A DNA stretch of 64,000 bases from Clostridium massiliamazoniense (GTDB taxonomy: Bacteria; Bacillota; Clostridia; Clostridiales; Clostridiaceae). Of this stretch, positions 9,782 through 19,799 are shown one piece after another. Below the pieces are notes generated by a model. It ran no database searches. It had not been told where the DNA came from and was given only the letters and a program-made list of their open reading frames with translations. The stretch is taken from assembly GCF_001403635.1 (NCBI RefSeq), contig NZ_LN879468.1:186001-250000 (forward strand). The letters are read 5' to 3'. Positions within the stretch are counted from its first letter, which is position 1; each line of letters starts with the position of its first letter. The position numbers and the translations under genes are program-made.

Positions 9782-10681
9782 TTATTTAAGTTTTTTCCAA
9801 ATTTTCTTTAAGTAGTTTACATGAGTTTGTAATTCAATAAAATTATTTAAATATAACAATAAAGCTTCAATAATAAAGTTTTTTCTATCATCCTTATTAA
9901 ATTCTAAATCAAGATGATTTAAGCAATCTGTTAAATCTTTGTTTTCTACTAATGAAAATGAGTTACTAATAGTATGCCTAATTTCTTTAATTTCATTTTT
10001 CCATTGAGTTAATAAAAAATCTTTATCATACTTAAAATCTTGTGCTGGGCATAAAAATTTAAGCGAATCAATTGAAATTAGAGGATCTTCATCTTTGTGC
10101 TTTTTAGCTATGTATATAATAGAATTAACTATGTATTTAGCAACATCTCTAAAATCTTTTTCAACAACTCTTTTCATAATGAAAATATGTGAAAATTCTT
10201 TTATCATTGCCATTAAAGTATAAGTTAAATCCCAAATTACAGCTTCTATTTCATCACCAAAATATGAATGTATACAATTTCTTAACCAACTTAAAAGAAA
10301 TAATTTACTTTCTTTAAAGGCTTGTTCGACTATACTATCTCGAAATGAATCTTGATTTTGAATTAAAGTTATAGTAAAGTCCTTTTTTGTAGCAAAGTGA
10401 CTTAAAAGTGTATATATTTGTTCAATAAATTTCTCCTTAGTAGACAATGAGTTGTTTAATGTAATACCTTCCATTAGAGTAAGCATATGATTATTAAAAT
10501 ATTTTATTATTTCAACTAAAATTTCTTCTTTTGAATAAAATAATTTATAAATAGTTGCTTTAGAAATATTACAATAAGTTGCTATATCTTGTACTGAAGT
10601 TGATGAATATCCTTTATTTGAAAATAAGTATATAGTAGCATTAAGTATATCTTTTTTTTTATCATTAGTATTTGTGCTCAT
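9782..10681 (-). CDS. TetR-family transcriptional regulator of the efflux operon
   Basis: 299 residues with an N-terminal TetR helix-turn-helix (about residues 10-55: ILNATIYLFSNKGYSSTSVQ, then ISKATIYKLFYSKEEIL) and a long all-helical ligand domain, longer than the usual 190-210 residues. It is transcribed ahead of the MFS gene. Two near-identical palindromic sites lie 20-40 bases before its start, so it most likely represses its own operon and releases on binding a transporter substrate. Confidence 0.88.
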   Translation of the reverse strand: MSTNTNDKKKDILNATIYLFSNKGYSSTSVQDIATYCNISKATIYKLFYSKEEILVEIIKYFNNHMLTLMEGITLNNSLSTKEKFIEQIYTLLSHFATKKDFTITLIQNQDSFRDSIVEQAFKESKLFLLSWLRNCIHSYFGDEIEAVIWDLTYTLMAMIKEFSHIFIMKRVVEKDFRDVAKYIVNSIIYIAKKHKDEDPLISIDSLKFLCPAQDFKYDKDFLLTQWKNEIKEIRHTISNSFSLVENKDLTDCLNHLDLEFNKDDRKNFIIEALLLYLNNFIELQTHVNYLKKIWKKLK

Positions 10682-10699
10682 ATTTATCTCCTTAAAGTA

Positions 10700-10731
10700 A
10701 ACTTATAGGTTTTTGTGAGAACTTATAAGTT
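10700..10731 (-). promoter_or_regulatory. Two tandem TetR operators
   Basis: aacttataggtt (10700-10711) and the perfect palindrome AACTTATAAGTT (10720-10731) sit 20 bases apart, centre to centre, immediately upstream of the TetR start. The two-helical-turn spacing favours cooperative binding. The assignment to this TetR is by position. Confidence 0.65.
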
Positions 10732-10984
10732 TTGTGTATGAAATGATTATATTATTAATTTTAAATTAAGTCAATATTAATATTATGTAAATAAATCAAA
10801 TTTATAAAATTTACTAACTTAAAGTAAAAAATTCACATAAAAGCACTTATTAATTTATAATACATTAAAAAGGATAATTGTTATAAAATTTAGTATAAAT
10901 ATCTATTTTTTATGTATTAAAATAAATTCTTATGTTAATATAAAATAATAAGTATTAAGAGTAAGAAATAGAGTAAAAATAAAT

Positions 10985-11109
10985 TGAGAATTAATTTAGA
11001 TAGAATTTTAAATCTATTTTAATTTAAGTGAAAATTATCTAAAGATTTGTACTTGTTTATAACAAATTCTTAGAAAATTGGATTATTACAAATACTAATC
11101 ATTAGATAG
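10985..11109 (+). ncRNA. Recurrent structured RNA element, copy D (rnr leader)
   Basis: More diverged copy. Closing stem ttatcta/tagatag (11035-11041 with 11103-11109, one wobble); inner stem atttgt/acaaat (11045-11050 with 11088-11093), where copies A and C have a ctgt/acag pair. The leading A/T-rich hairpin is weaker. It ends 79 bases before the rnr start. The rest of the stretch between the TetR operators and rnr shows no gene. Confidence 0.5.
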
Positions 11110-11188
11110 AATAAGAGATTTTACTTGATATAAAATAAAAAAATTACTTAGTATAAAACAAAAATTATTATTATTACGGAGGAAAATT

Positions 11189-13411
11189 ATGGGATTAAGA
11201 GAAGCGATTTTAAATTTAATGAAAAAACCAGCTTATGAACCAGTTGATGTAATTAAATTAGCTGAAATGTTTGGAATAGATAAAAGTGAGTATAAAACTT
11301 TAAAAAAAGCAATAAATGGAATGATAAAGGAAGGACTTTTATCTAGGGATGAAAAGGATAAAATTGGACTTGCATCAAGAATGCATCCAGTTACAGGAAC
11401 TCTTCAAGTTCATCAAAAAGGATTTGGTTTTGTTATTAGAGATGATGAAAATGAAAAAGATATATTCATTCCTAAAAACTTCATGGGTGATGCTTTAAAT
11501 GGAGATAGAGTATCTGTTGAAATTTTAAGAGAAGATAGAGGGGGCAGAAAATGTGAAGGAAGAATAATTGCAGTTATTGAAAGAAAAAATACTGTATTTG
11601 TAGGATTCTATGAAGATAGTAAAAACTTTGGTTTTGTAATTCCTGATGATAAAAGAATGATAAAAGATATATTCATTTCTAAAAAGGATAAACATGGAGC
11701 TACTACTGGAGATATAGTTAAAGTAGAAATAACAAAATGGCCAACTGAAAATGGAAAACCAGAAGGTAAGGTCATTGAAGTTATAGGTAAAAAAGGTGAT
11801 ATTGGTGTAGATATTTTAACTATAATAAAGAAATATGGAATACCAGAAGAATTCCCAGCTAAAGTCTTAGACTTTGCAGAGTCCATTGAAGAAGAAATTC
11901 CTCAATGGGAAATAGACAGAAGAACAGATTTAAGAGACCTAAGAATGGTAACTATAGATGGTGAAGATGCAAAGGATTTAGATGATGCTGTATCTATAGA
12001 AAGACTTGATAATGGTTTATATAGATTAGGTGTTCATATAGCAGATGTAACTCATTATGTAAGAGAAAATAATCCTTTAGATAAAGAAGCTCTTAAAAGA
12101 GGAACTTCTGTTTACTTAGTTGATAGAGTTGTTCCTATGCTTCCAAAAAAATTATCTAATGGTATTTGTTCATTAAATCCACAAGTTGATAGACTTGCAT
12201 TAACTTGTTTAATGACTATTAATAAAAGTGGTAATGTAATTGACCATGAAATTCATGAATCTGTTATAAAAACTAATGAAAGAATGACTTATACAGATGT
12301 AACTAAAATTCTTGTTGAACATGATGAAGAATTATTAAAAAGATATGATTATTTAATAGATGATTTTAAAGCTATGGAAGAGCTTTGTAAAATTTTAAAT
12401 AAGAGAAGAATGGATAGAGGGGCTATTGATTTTGATTTTGCAGAAAGTAAAATAATACTTGATGAAAATGGAAAACCAATAGATATTAAACCTTATGAAA
12501 GAGGAATTGCTAATAGAATAATAGAAGAGTTTATGCTTATTTGTAATGAAACTATTGCAGAACATTTCCATTGGCTTAATATACCTTTTGTATACAGAAT
12601 ACACGAAGAACCAGACATGGAAAAGTTAGAGAAATTTAAAGAGTTCATTTATAACTTAGGATATAAGGTAAAATGGGGTCAAGAAATAAGACCTAAAAAC
12701 TTAGCTGAAGTTATAGATATGGTTAAAGGAAAAGAAGAAGAAACTGTTGTAAGTACATTACTTCTAAGATCAATGATGCAAGCTAGATATTCACCACATA
12801 ATGATGGTCACTTTGGTTTAGCAGCAGAATATTACAGTCATTTTACTTCACCTATAAGAAGATATCCAGACCTTCAAATTCATAGAATAATTAAAGAACA
12901 AATCAACGGAAAAATAGATAGTAAAAGAGAAAAAGCTTTAGCAACTATTGTAGATACAGCTTCAAAACAAGCATCTGATATGGAAAGAGTAGCTCAAGAA
13001 GCAGAAAGAGAAGTTGATGACTTAAAGAAAGCTGAATATATGGAAGATAGAATAGGTGAAATATTTGATGGTATTATTAGTTCAGTAACATCCTTTGGAG
13101 TTTTTGTAGAACTTCCTAATACTGTTGAAGGATTAGTTCATATAACAGAATTAAGAGATGACTACTATATTTATGATGAAGTTAGACTTAGTTTAGTAGG
13201 AGAAAGAACTAAAAAAATATATAAATTAGGTGATAAAGTTAAAGTTATTTGTACTAGAGTAGACCTTGATAATAAGGACATTTATTTTGAAATAGTTGAA
13301 GATAAGTATTCTAAAGAAGAAAGAGAATTAGCTGAAAGAAAGTCTAAGGAACAAATAGAAAGATTAAGAAAAGAATTAGAAGAAAGTGACTTAGAAAATT
13401 CACAAATTTAA
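11189..13411 (+). CDS. rnr: Ribonuclease R
   Basis: 3'-5' exoribonuclease that degrades structured RNA and, with tmRNA-SmpB, non-stop mRNA. 740 residues. Order: N-terminal winged helix (1-60), cold-shock OB domains (about 65-220; QKGFGFVI and SKNFGFVIPDD), RNB catalytic domain (about 245-580) with the acidic cluster TIDGEDAKDLDDAVS and the family motif YSHFTSPIRRYPDLQIHR, then S1 (about 625-710; TSFGVFVELPNTVEGLVH) and a charged tail. The start follows acggagga. smpB lies downstream, the usual pairing. RNA copy D lies in its leader region. Confidence 0.97.
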   Translation: MGLREAILNLMKKPAYEPVDVIKLAEMFGIDKSEYKTLKKAINGMIKEGLLSRDEKDKIGLASRMHPVTGTLQVHQKGFGFVIRDDENEKDIFIPKNFMGDALNGDRVSVEILREDRGGRKCEGRIIAVIERKNTVFVGFYEDSKNFGFVIPDDKRMIKDIFISKKDKHGATTGDIVKVEITKWPTENGKPEGKVIEVIGKKGDIGVDILTIIKKYGIPEEFPAKVLDFAESIEEEIPQWEIDRRTDLRDLRMVTIDGEDAKDLDDAVSIERLDNGLYRLGVHIADVTHYVRENNPLDKEALKRGTSVYLVDRVVPMLPKKLSNGICSLNPQVDRLALTCLMTINKSGNVIDHEIHESVIKTNERMTYTDVTKILVEHDEELLKRYDYLIDDFKAMEELCKILNKRRMDRGAIDFDFAESKIILDENGKPIDIKPYERGIANRIIEEFMLICNETIAEHFHWLNIPFVYRIHEEPDMEKLEKFKEFIYNLGYKVKWGQEIRPKNLAEVIDMVKGKEEETVVSTLLLRSMMQARYSPHNDGHFGLAAEYYSHFTSPIRRYPDLQIHRIIKEQINGKIDSKREKALATIVDTASKQASDMERVAQEAEREVDDLKKAEYMEDRIGEIFDGIISSVTSFGVFVELPNTVEGLVHITELRDDYYIYDEVRLSLVGERTKKIYKLGDKVKVICTRVDLDNKDIYFEIVEDKYSKEERELAERKSKEQIERLRKELEESDLENSQI

Positions 13412-13476
13412 TTTAAATATTACAAAATATCACTATAGACTTAAAGTTTTCTTAAGTTTATGGTAAAATAACTATA

Positions 13477-13520
13477 AAACTATTATAGGAGGAAATATTT
13501 ACTTTCCTCTTTAATAGTTT
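13477..13520 (+). promoter_or_regulatory. Long hairpin in the rnr-smpB spacer
   Basis: aaactatta (13477-13485) pairs with taatagttt (13512-13520), and aggaggaaa inside pairs with tttcctct. It is followed by only a short T stretch, so read-through is likely; it may be a leaky terminator for rnr or a leader structure for smpB. The buried aggagg serves no visible ORF. Confidence 0.5.
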
Positions 13521-13546
13521 TAAATTAATTCACAGTAGGTGAGAAG

Positions 13547-14017
13547 ATGGGAAGAAAAAAGACAAATAAGACTCTAGCAGAAAACAGAAAGGCAAGACAC
13601 GATTATTTTGTTGAAGAGGCTTTAGAAGCAGGGCTTGCCTTAGTTGGAACAGAAGTTAAATCTATAAGAGCTGGGAGAGTAAATTTAAAGGATTCCTATG
13701 CAGACATTGACAATGGTGAAGTTTTCATAAAAAATATGCACATAAGTCATTATGAGCAAGGTAATATATTCAATGTAGATCCGTTAAGATATAGAAAATT
13801 ATTACTTCATAAATCAGAAATAAGAAGGCTTGAGGAAATAGTAAAGCAACAAGGCTTAACTCTTATACCACTATCACTTTATCTAAAAGAAGGTAGAGTA
13901 AAGGTTAATTTAGGAGTTTGTAGAGGTAAGAAAAACTATGATAAGAGAGATACTATGATAGAAAAAGCTCATAAAAGAGAGATAGCAAGGGAATTTAAAG
14001 AAAGAAATAAATATTAA
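13547..14017 (+). CDS. smpB: SsrA-binding protein SmpB
   Basis: Binds the tRNA-like domain of tmRNA and delivers it to stalled ribosomes (trans-translation). 156 residues, as expected. Motifs are the N-terminal [39 protein letters not shown], the [19 protein letters not shown] core and the basic C-terminal tail [20 protein letters not shown]. The start follows taggtga. Its partner RNA, ssrA, is in this window at 25846, about 12 kb away. Confidence 0.98.
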   Translation: MGRKKTNKTLAENRKARHDYFVEEALEAGLALVGTEVKSIRAGRVNLKDSYADIDNGEVFIKNMHISHYEQGNIFNVDPLRYRKLLLHKSEIRRLEEIVKQQGLTLIPLSLYLKEGRVKVNLGVCRGKKNYDKRDTMIEKAHKREIAREFKERNKY

Positions 14018-14024
14018 TTCCTAG

Positions 14025-14056
14025 AAACATAGCTGTAATAAAGGGCTATGTTTTTA
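14025..14056 (+). terminator. Terminator of smpB
   Basis: aaacatagc (14025-14033) pairs with gctatgttt (14045-14053), ending in five T. Standard intrinsic terminator. Confidence 0.85.
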
Positions 14057-14225
14057 TATTGTAATATTATAATTTTGTTAGAAAGAAGTAATATTGCACA
14101 TAATAGAATTAGTATTTATTGAATGTATAGGTTTTAAGCTGTCTTAATTATTAAGAAAGTTATAAAACAAGTAAGAGGAGAAAAATTAATATTTAATATT
14201 AATAAATACACAAAGGAGGGTTTGT

Positions 14226-16772
14226 ATGAAGTTTAAAATCAATGATAAGGTTAAATTATCATTGAAGATAATCTTTGTTTCAATAGTCTTTATATTTGTT
14301 TTTAGAGAATTTATATTATTCTTCAAAAGCTTTAATGTACGAGAGTTTATAATATTCAAAGATAGATTAACGATAATTAACTTAGCAGCTATAGTAATTA
14401 TAGGACTGATTTGCTTCTCGCCATTAACATTTTATGATTTAATCTTAAAAAAGAGGTTAAACATTCAATTGCCAACATTAAAATTGTATAAGTATTCTTG
14501 GATTGCAAGTTCTATATCAAGTATATTAGGCTTTGGTGGAGCGGCTGCAGTAGCCATAAAACAAAATTTTTATGGTGACCATGTTGAAGATAAAAAGATA
14601 CTTTTAAAAGAGGTCAGTAGAATAGTCGCTTTCAATGTTGCAGGGCTGTCACTGGTATCTCTTATTTATACAATAGCTAGGTTTGAAGAAGTTATAAATT
14701 TAGGAATTATAGCTTATGCTATAATACTAATTTCTTTATATTTTCCTGGGCTTTTAATATATGTTACTTACATACATATGTTTAAAAATAAAGATAAGAA
14801 AGAATATTATGCAAGTCTTTCAATTATGGGAGTAGCAATTTTAGACTGGCTAGGAAACATGATATTAATATATACAATCTTATTTTTACTAGGTGCAAGA
14901 GTTTCATTTATGCAATTCTTCCCAGTATATGTATCAGGTGTTGTTATAGGAACAATCAGTTTGATTCCTGGAGGACTTGGAAGCTTTGACTTAGTTTTTA
15001 TAACTGGAATGGCTCAACTAGGAGTGCCTACGGAGTTAAGCTTTTTAGTAACTATACTTTATAGAGTATCATATTTTATAATACCAGCAATAATAGGAAT
15101 TTTACTTTATTTTAGAGACTTTGGTAAGAAGTTAAATGAAAAATTTAATGAATTACCTTCACAGCTTTCAGCTACTTTAGCTAATGATATATTGATTATA
15201 TTAGTATTTATATCAGGTGTTTTACTTTTATTATCAGAGGCACCTAGTAATAGTGACTATAAAATAGCTATTTTAAATGCTTTATCAAGAGAGAGCTTTT
15301 TTACTATAGGTAATCAAAGTACTTTAATAATAGCATTCCTTTTAATACTATTATCTGTATTACTTATTTTTAAAAGTAAATTGCTTTATAGAATAACAAT
15401 AGTATTATTGTTATTTGGAGCAACACTTAGTACTTATAGAATGCCTAGTATAGCACAGATAGTTTATCTTTTATTTGTAGCATTTTTAATATATGTTAGT
15501 AGAAAAAGATATTACAGAAAAAGTTTTGTACTAACAATAAAAACAACATTTTTGGCTATTTGTATATTAGTAGGAAGTTTAATTGTTTACTTAAATATGG
15601 TTAGCTATGGAATGAGAGGGCATAAACATTTCTTTAAGTTAATAGCAGAAAATAGATTCTATGATAATGGAATTATAGCATTTATTATTGCTATGATAGT
15701 TCTTATTGTTGTGTTCTTCTTAACTAGAGATGTTAAAATGAAGGTTCATACAGTTAATGAAAAGGAAGAAGATATAAAATATATTTTAAATACTTATGGT
15801 GGAGCTTTATCAGCACACTTAGTATACTTAAAAGATAAATATGTTTATATAAATAAAAAGAGAGATGTAATGTTCCAATATGACATTTACTCAGAAAATG
15901 TTTTTATTTTATGTAATCCAATAGGAAATGAAGAAAGTTTTTCAGAGGCTATAGAGGAATTCTATGATTATGTAGATATGTATGGATATGATTTAATATT
16001 CTATCAAGTAACTGAAGATATGATTGGTACACTTCATAATAAAGGTTATATTTTCTTAAAGCAAGGTGAAGAGGCTGTTGTTGATATACAAAACTTTGAA
16101 CTTGTAGGTAAGAAAATGCAAAAACTTAGAACTTCTATGAATAAAGTAACTAAAGAAGGATATACATTTGAAATGGCTCAACCACCTTTTTCAAAAGAAA
16201 TTATGGCTGAACTTAGAAAAATATCTGATGTTTGGTTAGATGAAAGAAGTGAAAAAGGTTATTCAATGGGATTCTTTGATGAAGAATACTTAAATGAAGC
16301 ACCTATAGCCATTGTTAGAGATGGTGAAGGAACTATAAAAGCCTTTGCAAGTATAATGAAGGGCTACGATAACAATGAAACTATAGCCATAGATTTAATG
16401 AGATACTTAAAGGATACTCCACATGGTATGATGGACTTTGTATTTGTAAATTTAATTATGGATAGTAAAGAAAAAGGTTATAAATATTTTAAAATGGGAA
16501 TGGCACCTTTATCTAACGTAGGTAACTCAAGATATGCATTCCTAGGTGAGAAATTTGCTCAACAAATTTATGTTTATGGTCAATTTTTATACTCATTCCA
16601 AGGACTTAGAAAATACAAAGAAAAATTTGCAAGTCATTGGGAACCTAAGTATTTAGCTTATAGAAGAAAAAATATTTTATCTGTTGTATCAATGCAAGCT
16701 TTCTTATTATGTGGTAAGCCAAGAAAGAAAGAAGATACAATATTCTATAAAATAACAAATTCAATGAAATAA
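14226..16772 (+). CDS. mprF: Bifunctional aminoacyl-phosphatidylglycerol synthase/flippase MprF
   Basis: Transfers Lys or Ala from aminoacyl-tRNA to phosphatidylglycerol and flips the product outward, lowering membrane charge and protecting against cationic peptides. 848 residues: an N-terminal multi-span membrane half (to about residue 500; flippase part with LIPGGLGSFDLVF and LYRVSYFIIPAIIG), then a cytosolic DUF2156 synthase domain (about 530-830) with the family stretches MTFKMGMAPLS-like YFKMGMAPLSNVG, FLGEKFAQQ and YKEKFASHWEPKYLAY. The start follows aaaggaggg. Lysine versus alanine specificity cannot be decided by eye. Monocistronic, with a strong terminator. Confidence 0.95.
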   Translation: MKFKINDKVKLSLKIIFVSIVFIFVFREFILFFKSFNVREFIIFKDRLTIINLAAIVIIGLICFSPLTFYDLILKKRLNIQLPTLKLYKYSWIASSISSILGFGGAAAVAIKQNFYGDHVEDKKILLKEVSRIVAFNVAGLSLVSLIYTIARFEEVINLGIIAYAIILISLYFPGLLIYVTYIHMFKNKDKKEYYASLSIMGVAILDWLGNMILIYTILFLLGARVSFMQFFPVYVSGVVIGTISLIPGGLGSFDLVFITGMAQLGVPTELSFLVTILYRVSYFIIPAIIGILLYFRDFGKKLNEKFNELPSQLSATLANDILIILVFISGVLLLLSEAPSNSDYKIAILNALSRESFFTIGNQSTLIIAFLLILLSVLLIFKSKLLYRITIVLLLFGATLSTYRMPSIAQIVYLLFVAFLIYVSRKRYYRKSFVLTIKTTFLAICILVGSLIVYLNMVSYGMRGHKHFFKLIAENRFYDNGIIAFIIAMIVLIVVFFLTRDVKMKVHTVNEKEEDIKYILNTYGGALSAHLVYLKDKYVYINKKRDVMFQYDIYSENVFILCNPIGNEESFSEAIEEFYDYVDMYGYDLIFYQVTEDMIGTLHNKGYIFLKQGEEAVVDIQNFELVGKKMQKLRTSMNKVTKEGYTFEMAQPPFSKEIMAELRKISDVWLDERSEKGYSMGFFDEEYLNEAPIAIVRDGEGTIKAFASIMKGYDNNETIAIDLMRYLKDTPHGMMDFVFVNLIMDSKEKGYKYFKMGMAPLSNVGNSRYAFLGEKFAQQIYVYGQFLYSFQGLRKYKEKFASHWEPKYLAYRRKNILSVVSMQAFLLCGKPRKKEDTIFYKITNSMK

Positions 16773-16777
16773 TATAA

Positions 16778-16814
16778 GGAGATGTATCATAAGATTTGAT
16801 ACATCTCCTTTTTT
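16778..16814 (+). terminator. Terminator of mprF
   Basis: Perfect 12-bp stem ggagatgtatca (16778-16789) with tgatacatctcc (16797-16808), then six T. Confidence 0.93.
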
Positions 16815-17339
16815 GAATTTTATATAAAAAATAGTACTCATTATAAGAGAAGCTCTAAAAAGATTATGATTTTATAAGAATAAAAAACTCCGTTGTATAA
16901 AATATATTAAATTTTTAACTAGCAATTATGTTTAAATATAATTTGTAAGCATAATTATAATATTTAATATATAATAAAGGAATTTATATATAATATACAG
17001 TATTTATACATATAAATAACAATTTTTTTTGTAAATTTATAATTAGATAAAAATAAAATTTTAAAATTAAATATTTTATAGTTAAATTTTTATTAAAAAT
17101 TATAGTTTTAAATTTTATTATGATATTAGATTTTATTTTTTTTATTTAACTGCTAAAATAATAAATAATATCTTTTATTCATTAATAATAATTATTAAAT
17201 ATTTTATACTTAGTTTTATATTTTTCAAATCTTAATATATATTAAATTTAATTATTAATTTAATTTAATATTAATATTTTGAAAAAAAGTAAAAGAAACA
17301 TATATTTTATAATAAATATCTAATTAAGAGGTGATTTAT
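16815..17339. other. AT-rich gene-free stretch before the sigma-factor gene
   Basis: About 520 bases, extremely A/T-rich, with no credible coding sequence. At 16938-16944 a lone tgtaagc occurs after an A/T-rich run (atataatt). It is a partial match to the box found before the holin, the 703-residue protein and the lectin, but far (about 400 bases) from the next gene. It presumably contains the promoter of the sigma-factor gene. Confidence 0.5.
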
Positions 17340-17897
17340 ATGAATAAATATGTTTATAAAGATTTAAAAAAACTTGAAGAAGAGGTTATTAGAGCAAAAG
17401 AGGAGAATAGAGAAGCTAAAGAATTTATTATACAATTTTTTGAGCCATTTATTATCAAAATGTCAAAAACAACATTTATTAATGGTATGACAGAAAATGA
17501 TATAAAGCAAAGCTTAACATTATATTTATTAATTGCAATAAGAAAATATTCAGGAAAAGATAAATTTTTTTGGTATGCAATACAAGCAATGAAAAATAAT
17601 ATATATAGCGAACTAAAAAGAAGAAAAAAAGATGATGGTTTAATAAATATTGAAAAAATTCCATTTAGTAATAATGAGTATATAGAAGATAATATATTAA
17701 AAAATGAAGAAATTCATACTTTAAAAAAGGCAATTCAACAATTAAGTAATAAAGATAATGAATTATTATATAAAATATATTTTGAAGATTATGATTATAA
17801 TAACTTAACAAAATATTTTAATCAAAATTACAATACTATAGCATCAAGAAAAAATAGGGCTTTAAAAAAATTAAAGTTAAATATGGAGATTATTTAA
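17340..17897 (+). CDS. Sigma-70 family factor of the TcdR/UviA/BotR type
   Basis: 185 residues from the ATG at 17340, which sits 6 bases after aagaggtga. Two helical parts resemble sigma region 2 (about residues 40-95, with IRKYSGKDKFFWYAIQAMKN) and region 4 (about 130-182, with LSNKDNELLYKIYFEDYDY and a helix-turn-helix NQNYNTIASRKNRALKKLK). Size and layout fit the group of alternative sigma factors (TcdR, BotR, TetR, UviA) that switch on clostridial toxin or bacteriocin genes. A UviB-like holin and a large leaderless protein lie just downstream. Assignment to the group is by general resemblance and context; the targets are inferred. Confidence 0.7.
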   Translation: MNKYVYKDLKKLEEEVIRAKEENREAKEFIIQFFEPFIIKMSKTTFINGMTENDIKQSLTLYLLIAIRKYSGKDKFFWYAIQAMKNNIYSELKRRKKDDGLINIEKIPFSNNEYIEDNILKNEEIHTLKKAIQQLSNKDNELLYKIYFEDYDYNNLTKYFNQNYNTIASRKNRALKKLKLNMEII

Positions 17898-17998
17898 TAT
17901 TTATAGATTATCATAATTATTTAAAAAGGATCTGATATTAAATTTGTATAAAATTGTATATAATAAAAAAAGTATAAAGATTAATTTGAGAATATAAT

Positions 17999-18056
17999 AG
18001 ACTATGTAAACCTAAGTTAAGTTTGGATAAAATATTTTAGGAAGTGCATAGTCTTT
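17999..18056 (+). terminator. Likely terminator after the sigma-factor gene
   Basis: agactatg (from 17999) pairs with catagtct, which is followed by four T; an inner cct/agg adds pairing. It lies about 100 bases after the stop codon. Confidence 0.6.
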
Positions 18057-18137
18057 TATAATTCGAAGTTATTTATTTAAAATATTAAGTTAACATATTG
18101 ATATGAAAAAGTTATTAATATTGTCTTCTTTAGATTT

Positions 18138-18925
18138 GATAGAGAGACTAGATATTTTTGTGTAAATAATGTTTTATTATTTTTTGCTTATTTGATTATT
18201 AAAACTAAGTATCTTCTACTTTTTTAGTATATGTTAAAAAATCACTTATTATACATTATTATTTTAAATGTACAAACTTGGACTTATATCAATATCTTGG
18301 ATGCAAAAATTAAACTTTACTAGGCTATATTTTTAGATAGTTTTTCATATTCATTTGAAGTTTTGTAATCTATAGAACAATGAAACCTTTTATTGTTATA
18401 CTAACTTTCAATATATTTTAAAATAGCTATTTTAGCTTTTTCAAAAGTCTTATAAATATTTCTATAAATTTTTTCTTTTTTATATTGCGTGGAGTGATTA
18501 CATACATGTATTATCATAAGGACACCCTCTTTGGGGAGATAATTAAGTAATATTAAGGTTATAACATAATTCTTTTATATCATTACTAGTATATTGTGAT
18601 TCTAAATCGCTATGAAAAATTAGATTTGTACTTTTATCTGGAACTTGAGTGTAATAAGCATTTCTTAAAGCAGTAAGAACTAAATTATTATTCATTTTTT
18701 TATCAAAAGAGAAACCAATTATTTTTTTAGGATGTAAATTTAATACATAAATTATTAATCACTGACTTTAATTTTTTTATTTCTTCATTATAATCAAAAT
18801 AGTTACATTTTCTCAACTATTTCCAAAATAATCAATTATATTATTTACAAAATACTAATCAATCATACAAAAGACTCTATATAGATTTGTTTTTGTACAA
18901 ATCTATATAGAGTCTTAAAGAAAAT
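18138..18925 (-). mobile_element. Nested remnants: ends of an IS256-type element around an IS3-type orfB fragment
   Basis: Bases 18138-18290 are, in reverse complement, nearly the same as the right flank of the IS256-type element at about 56150-56325. Bases about 18865-18925 match, in reverse, the left end at 54820-54860. Between them, read on the minus strand, are pieces of an IS3/IS150-type transposase: FHSDLESQYTS, GCPYDN and a C-terminal RFHCSIDYKTSNEYEKLS-like stretch, broken by stops and shifts. It looks like an IS3 element inserted into a larger element that then lost its core. Confidence 0.65.
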
Positions 18926-19061
18926 AGAAGTGCTATAAATACTCCATTTACATTTTAAATATTAATTAATATAATTATATAAATTTATTGATAAGTTCTT
19001 TAATTTCTATATATTATCTAAAGTTTTAAAAATATTTATCAGAGAGATTAGAAACTTATTT

Positions 19062-19331
19062 TTATTTAGTATTTAGTTTTTTCTTTATATCTTTGACATC
19101 TAATTTAATATCTTCAATTAAAATAAATTTATCAGCGAGTTTTTCTATAGTATTTTGATACTTAGTTTCTCTTTCTTTATAATCGATCCTCACATTTTTT
19201 AGAAGTTCATTGTAATCTTCATTAATTTCTTTAAATATTAAATCTTTATCTTTATTGTATTTCCACCATATTAAACCACATATAGCTAATGTTGGGCTTA
19301 TTTTAAAAAGTTCCATCATAATTTCTTCCAT
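19062..19331 (-). CDS. BhlA/UviB-type holin-like protein
   Basis: 89 residues from the ATG at 19331, chosen because ggtgg lies 8 bases upstream; earlier in-frame starts at 19343 and 19337 are too close to it. One hydrophobic segment near the N terminus (about residues 6-22, ISPTLAICGLIWW), then a charged helical tail with a probable coiled coil. This is the BhlA/UviB pattern: small holins linked to bacteriocin or toxin release, e.g. beside UviA in C. perfringens. It diverges from the 703-residue gene, and both have the same upstream box. Role in releasing leaderless proteins is inferred. Confidence 0.75.
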   Translation of the reverse strand: MEEIMMELFKISPTLAICGLIWWKYNKDKDLIFKEINEDYNELLKNVRIDYKERETKYQNTIEKLADKFILIEDIKLDVKDIKKKLNTK

Positions 19332-19367
19332 TTTCATTACCACCTTAAAATTATTATACAGTATAGA

Positions 19368-19392
19368 TTGTAAGCTTACATAATTAAAATAT
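19368..19392 (-). promoter_or_regulatory. Shared regulatory box before the holin gene
   Basis: Read on the minus strand: atattttaattat followed by the palindrome GTAAGCTTAC (19370-19379), ending 38 bases before the start codon. It is a shorter-palindrome variant of the 31-bp box at 19741-19771 and 27555-27585. Confidence 0.6.
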
Positions 19393-19740
19393 ATATGAAA
19401 TTACTATTTTTTCATTTAATTATATTTTTACATGTTTTATGATGTATAAATACATAGTGAATTGGGTATATATTTTCATAAAAGATAAAAATTAAAATTA
19501 TATAATATTAAAAAGTAAGTTTTTCATACACTTCTTTTTGTATTTAAAGAATATTATTGATATATAGATATATTCAAGTTAGTTTAGTATGAAGTATAAA
19601 TAAAAATAGTAATATGAAAAAATGGAATTATAAATATTATATTAAATATAGAGAGAAGAAATTTGAGTAGGTACTGTTAATGATATAGTACAATCATATA
19701 AATTTATTTGAAATTTAATGAAAAAAAGTTTTTAAAATAC

Positions 19741-19771
19741 ATATTTTATTTATGTAAGCAGCTTACAAAAT
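19741..19771 (+). promoter_or_regulatory. Shared 31-bp regulatory box before the 703-residue protein
   Basis: An A/T-rich half (atattttatttat) followed by the imperfect palindrome GTAAGCAGCTTAC (19754-19766) and aaaat, 33 bases before the start codon. All 31 bases recur, on the opposite strand, at 27555-27585 before the lectin gene. It could be a promoter for the local sigma factor or an operator. Confidence 0.7.
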
Positions 19772-19799
19772 AAAAAATTGAAATAAAGGAGAATAATAT

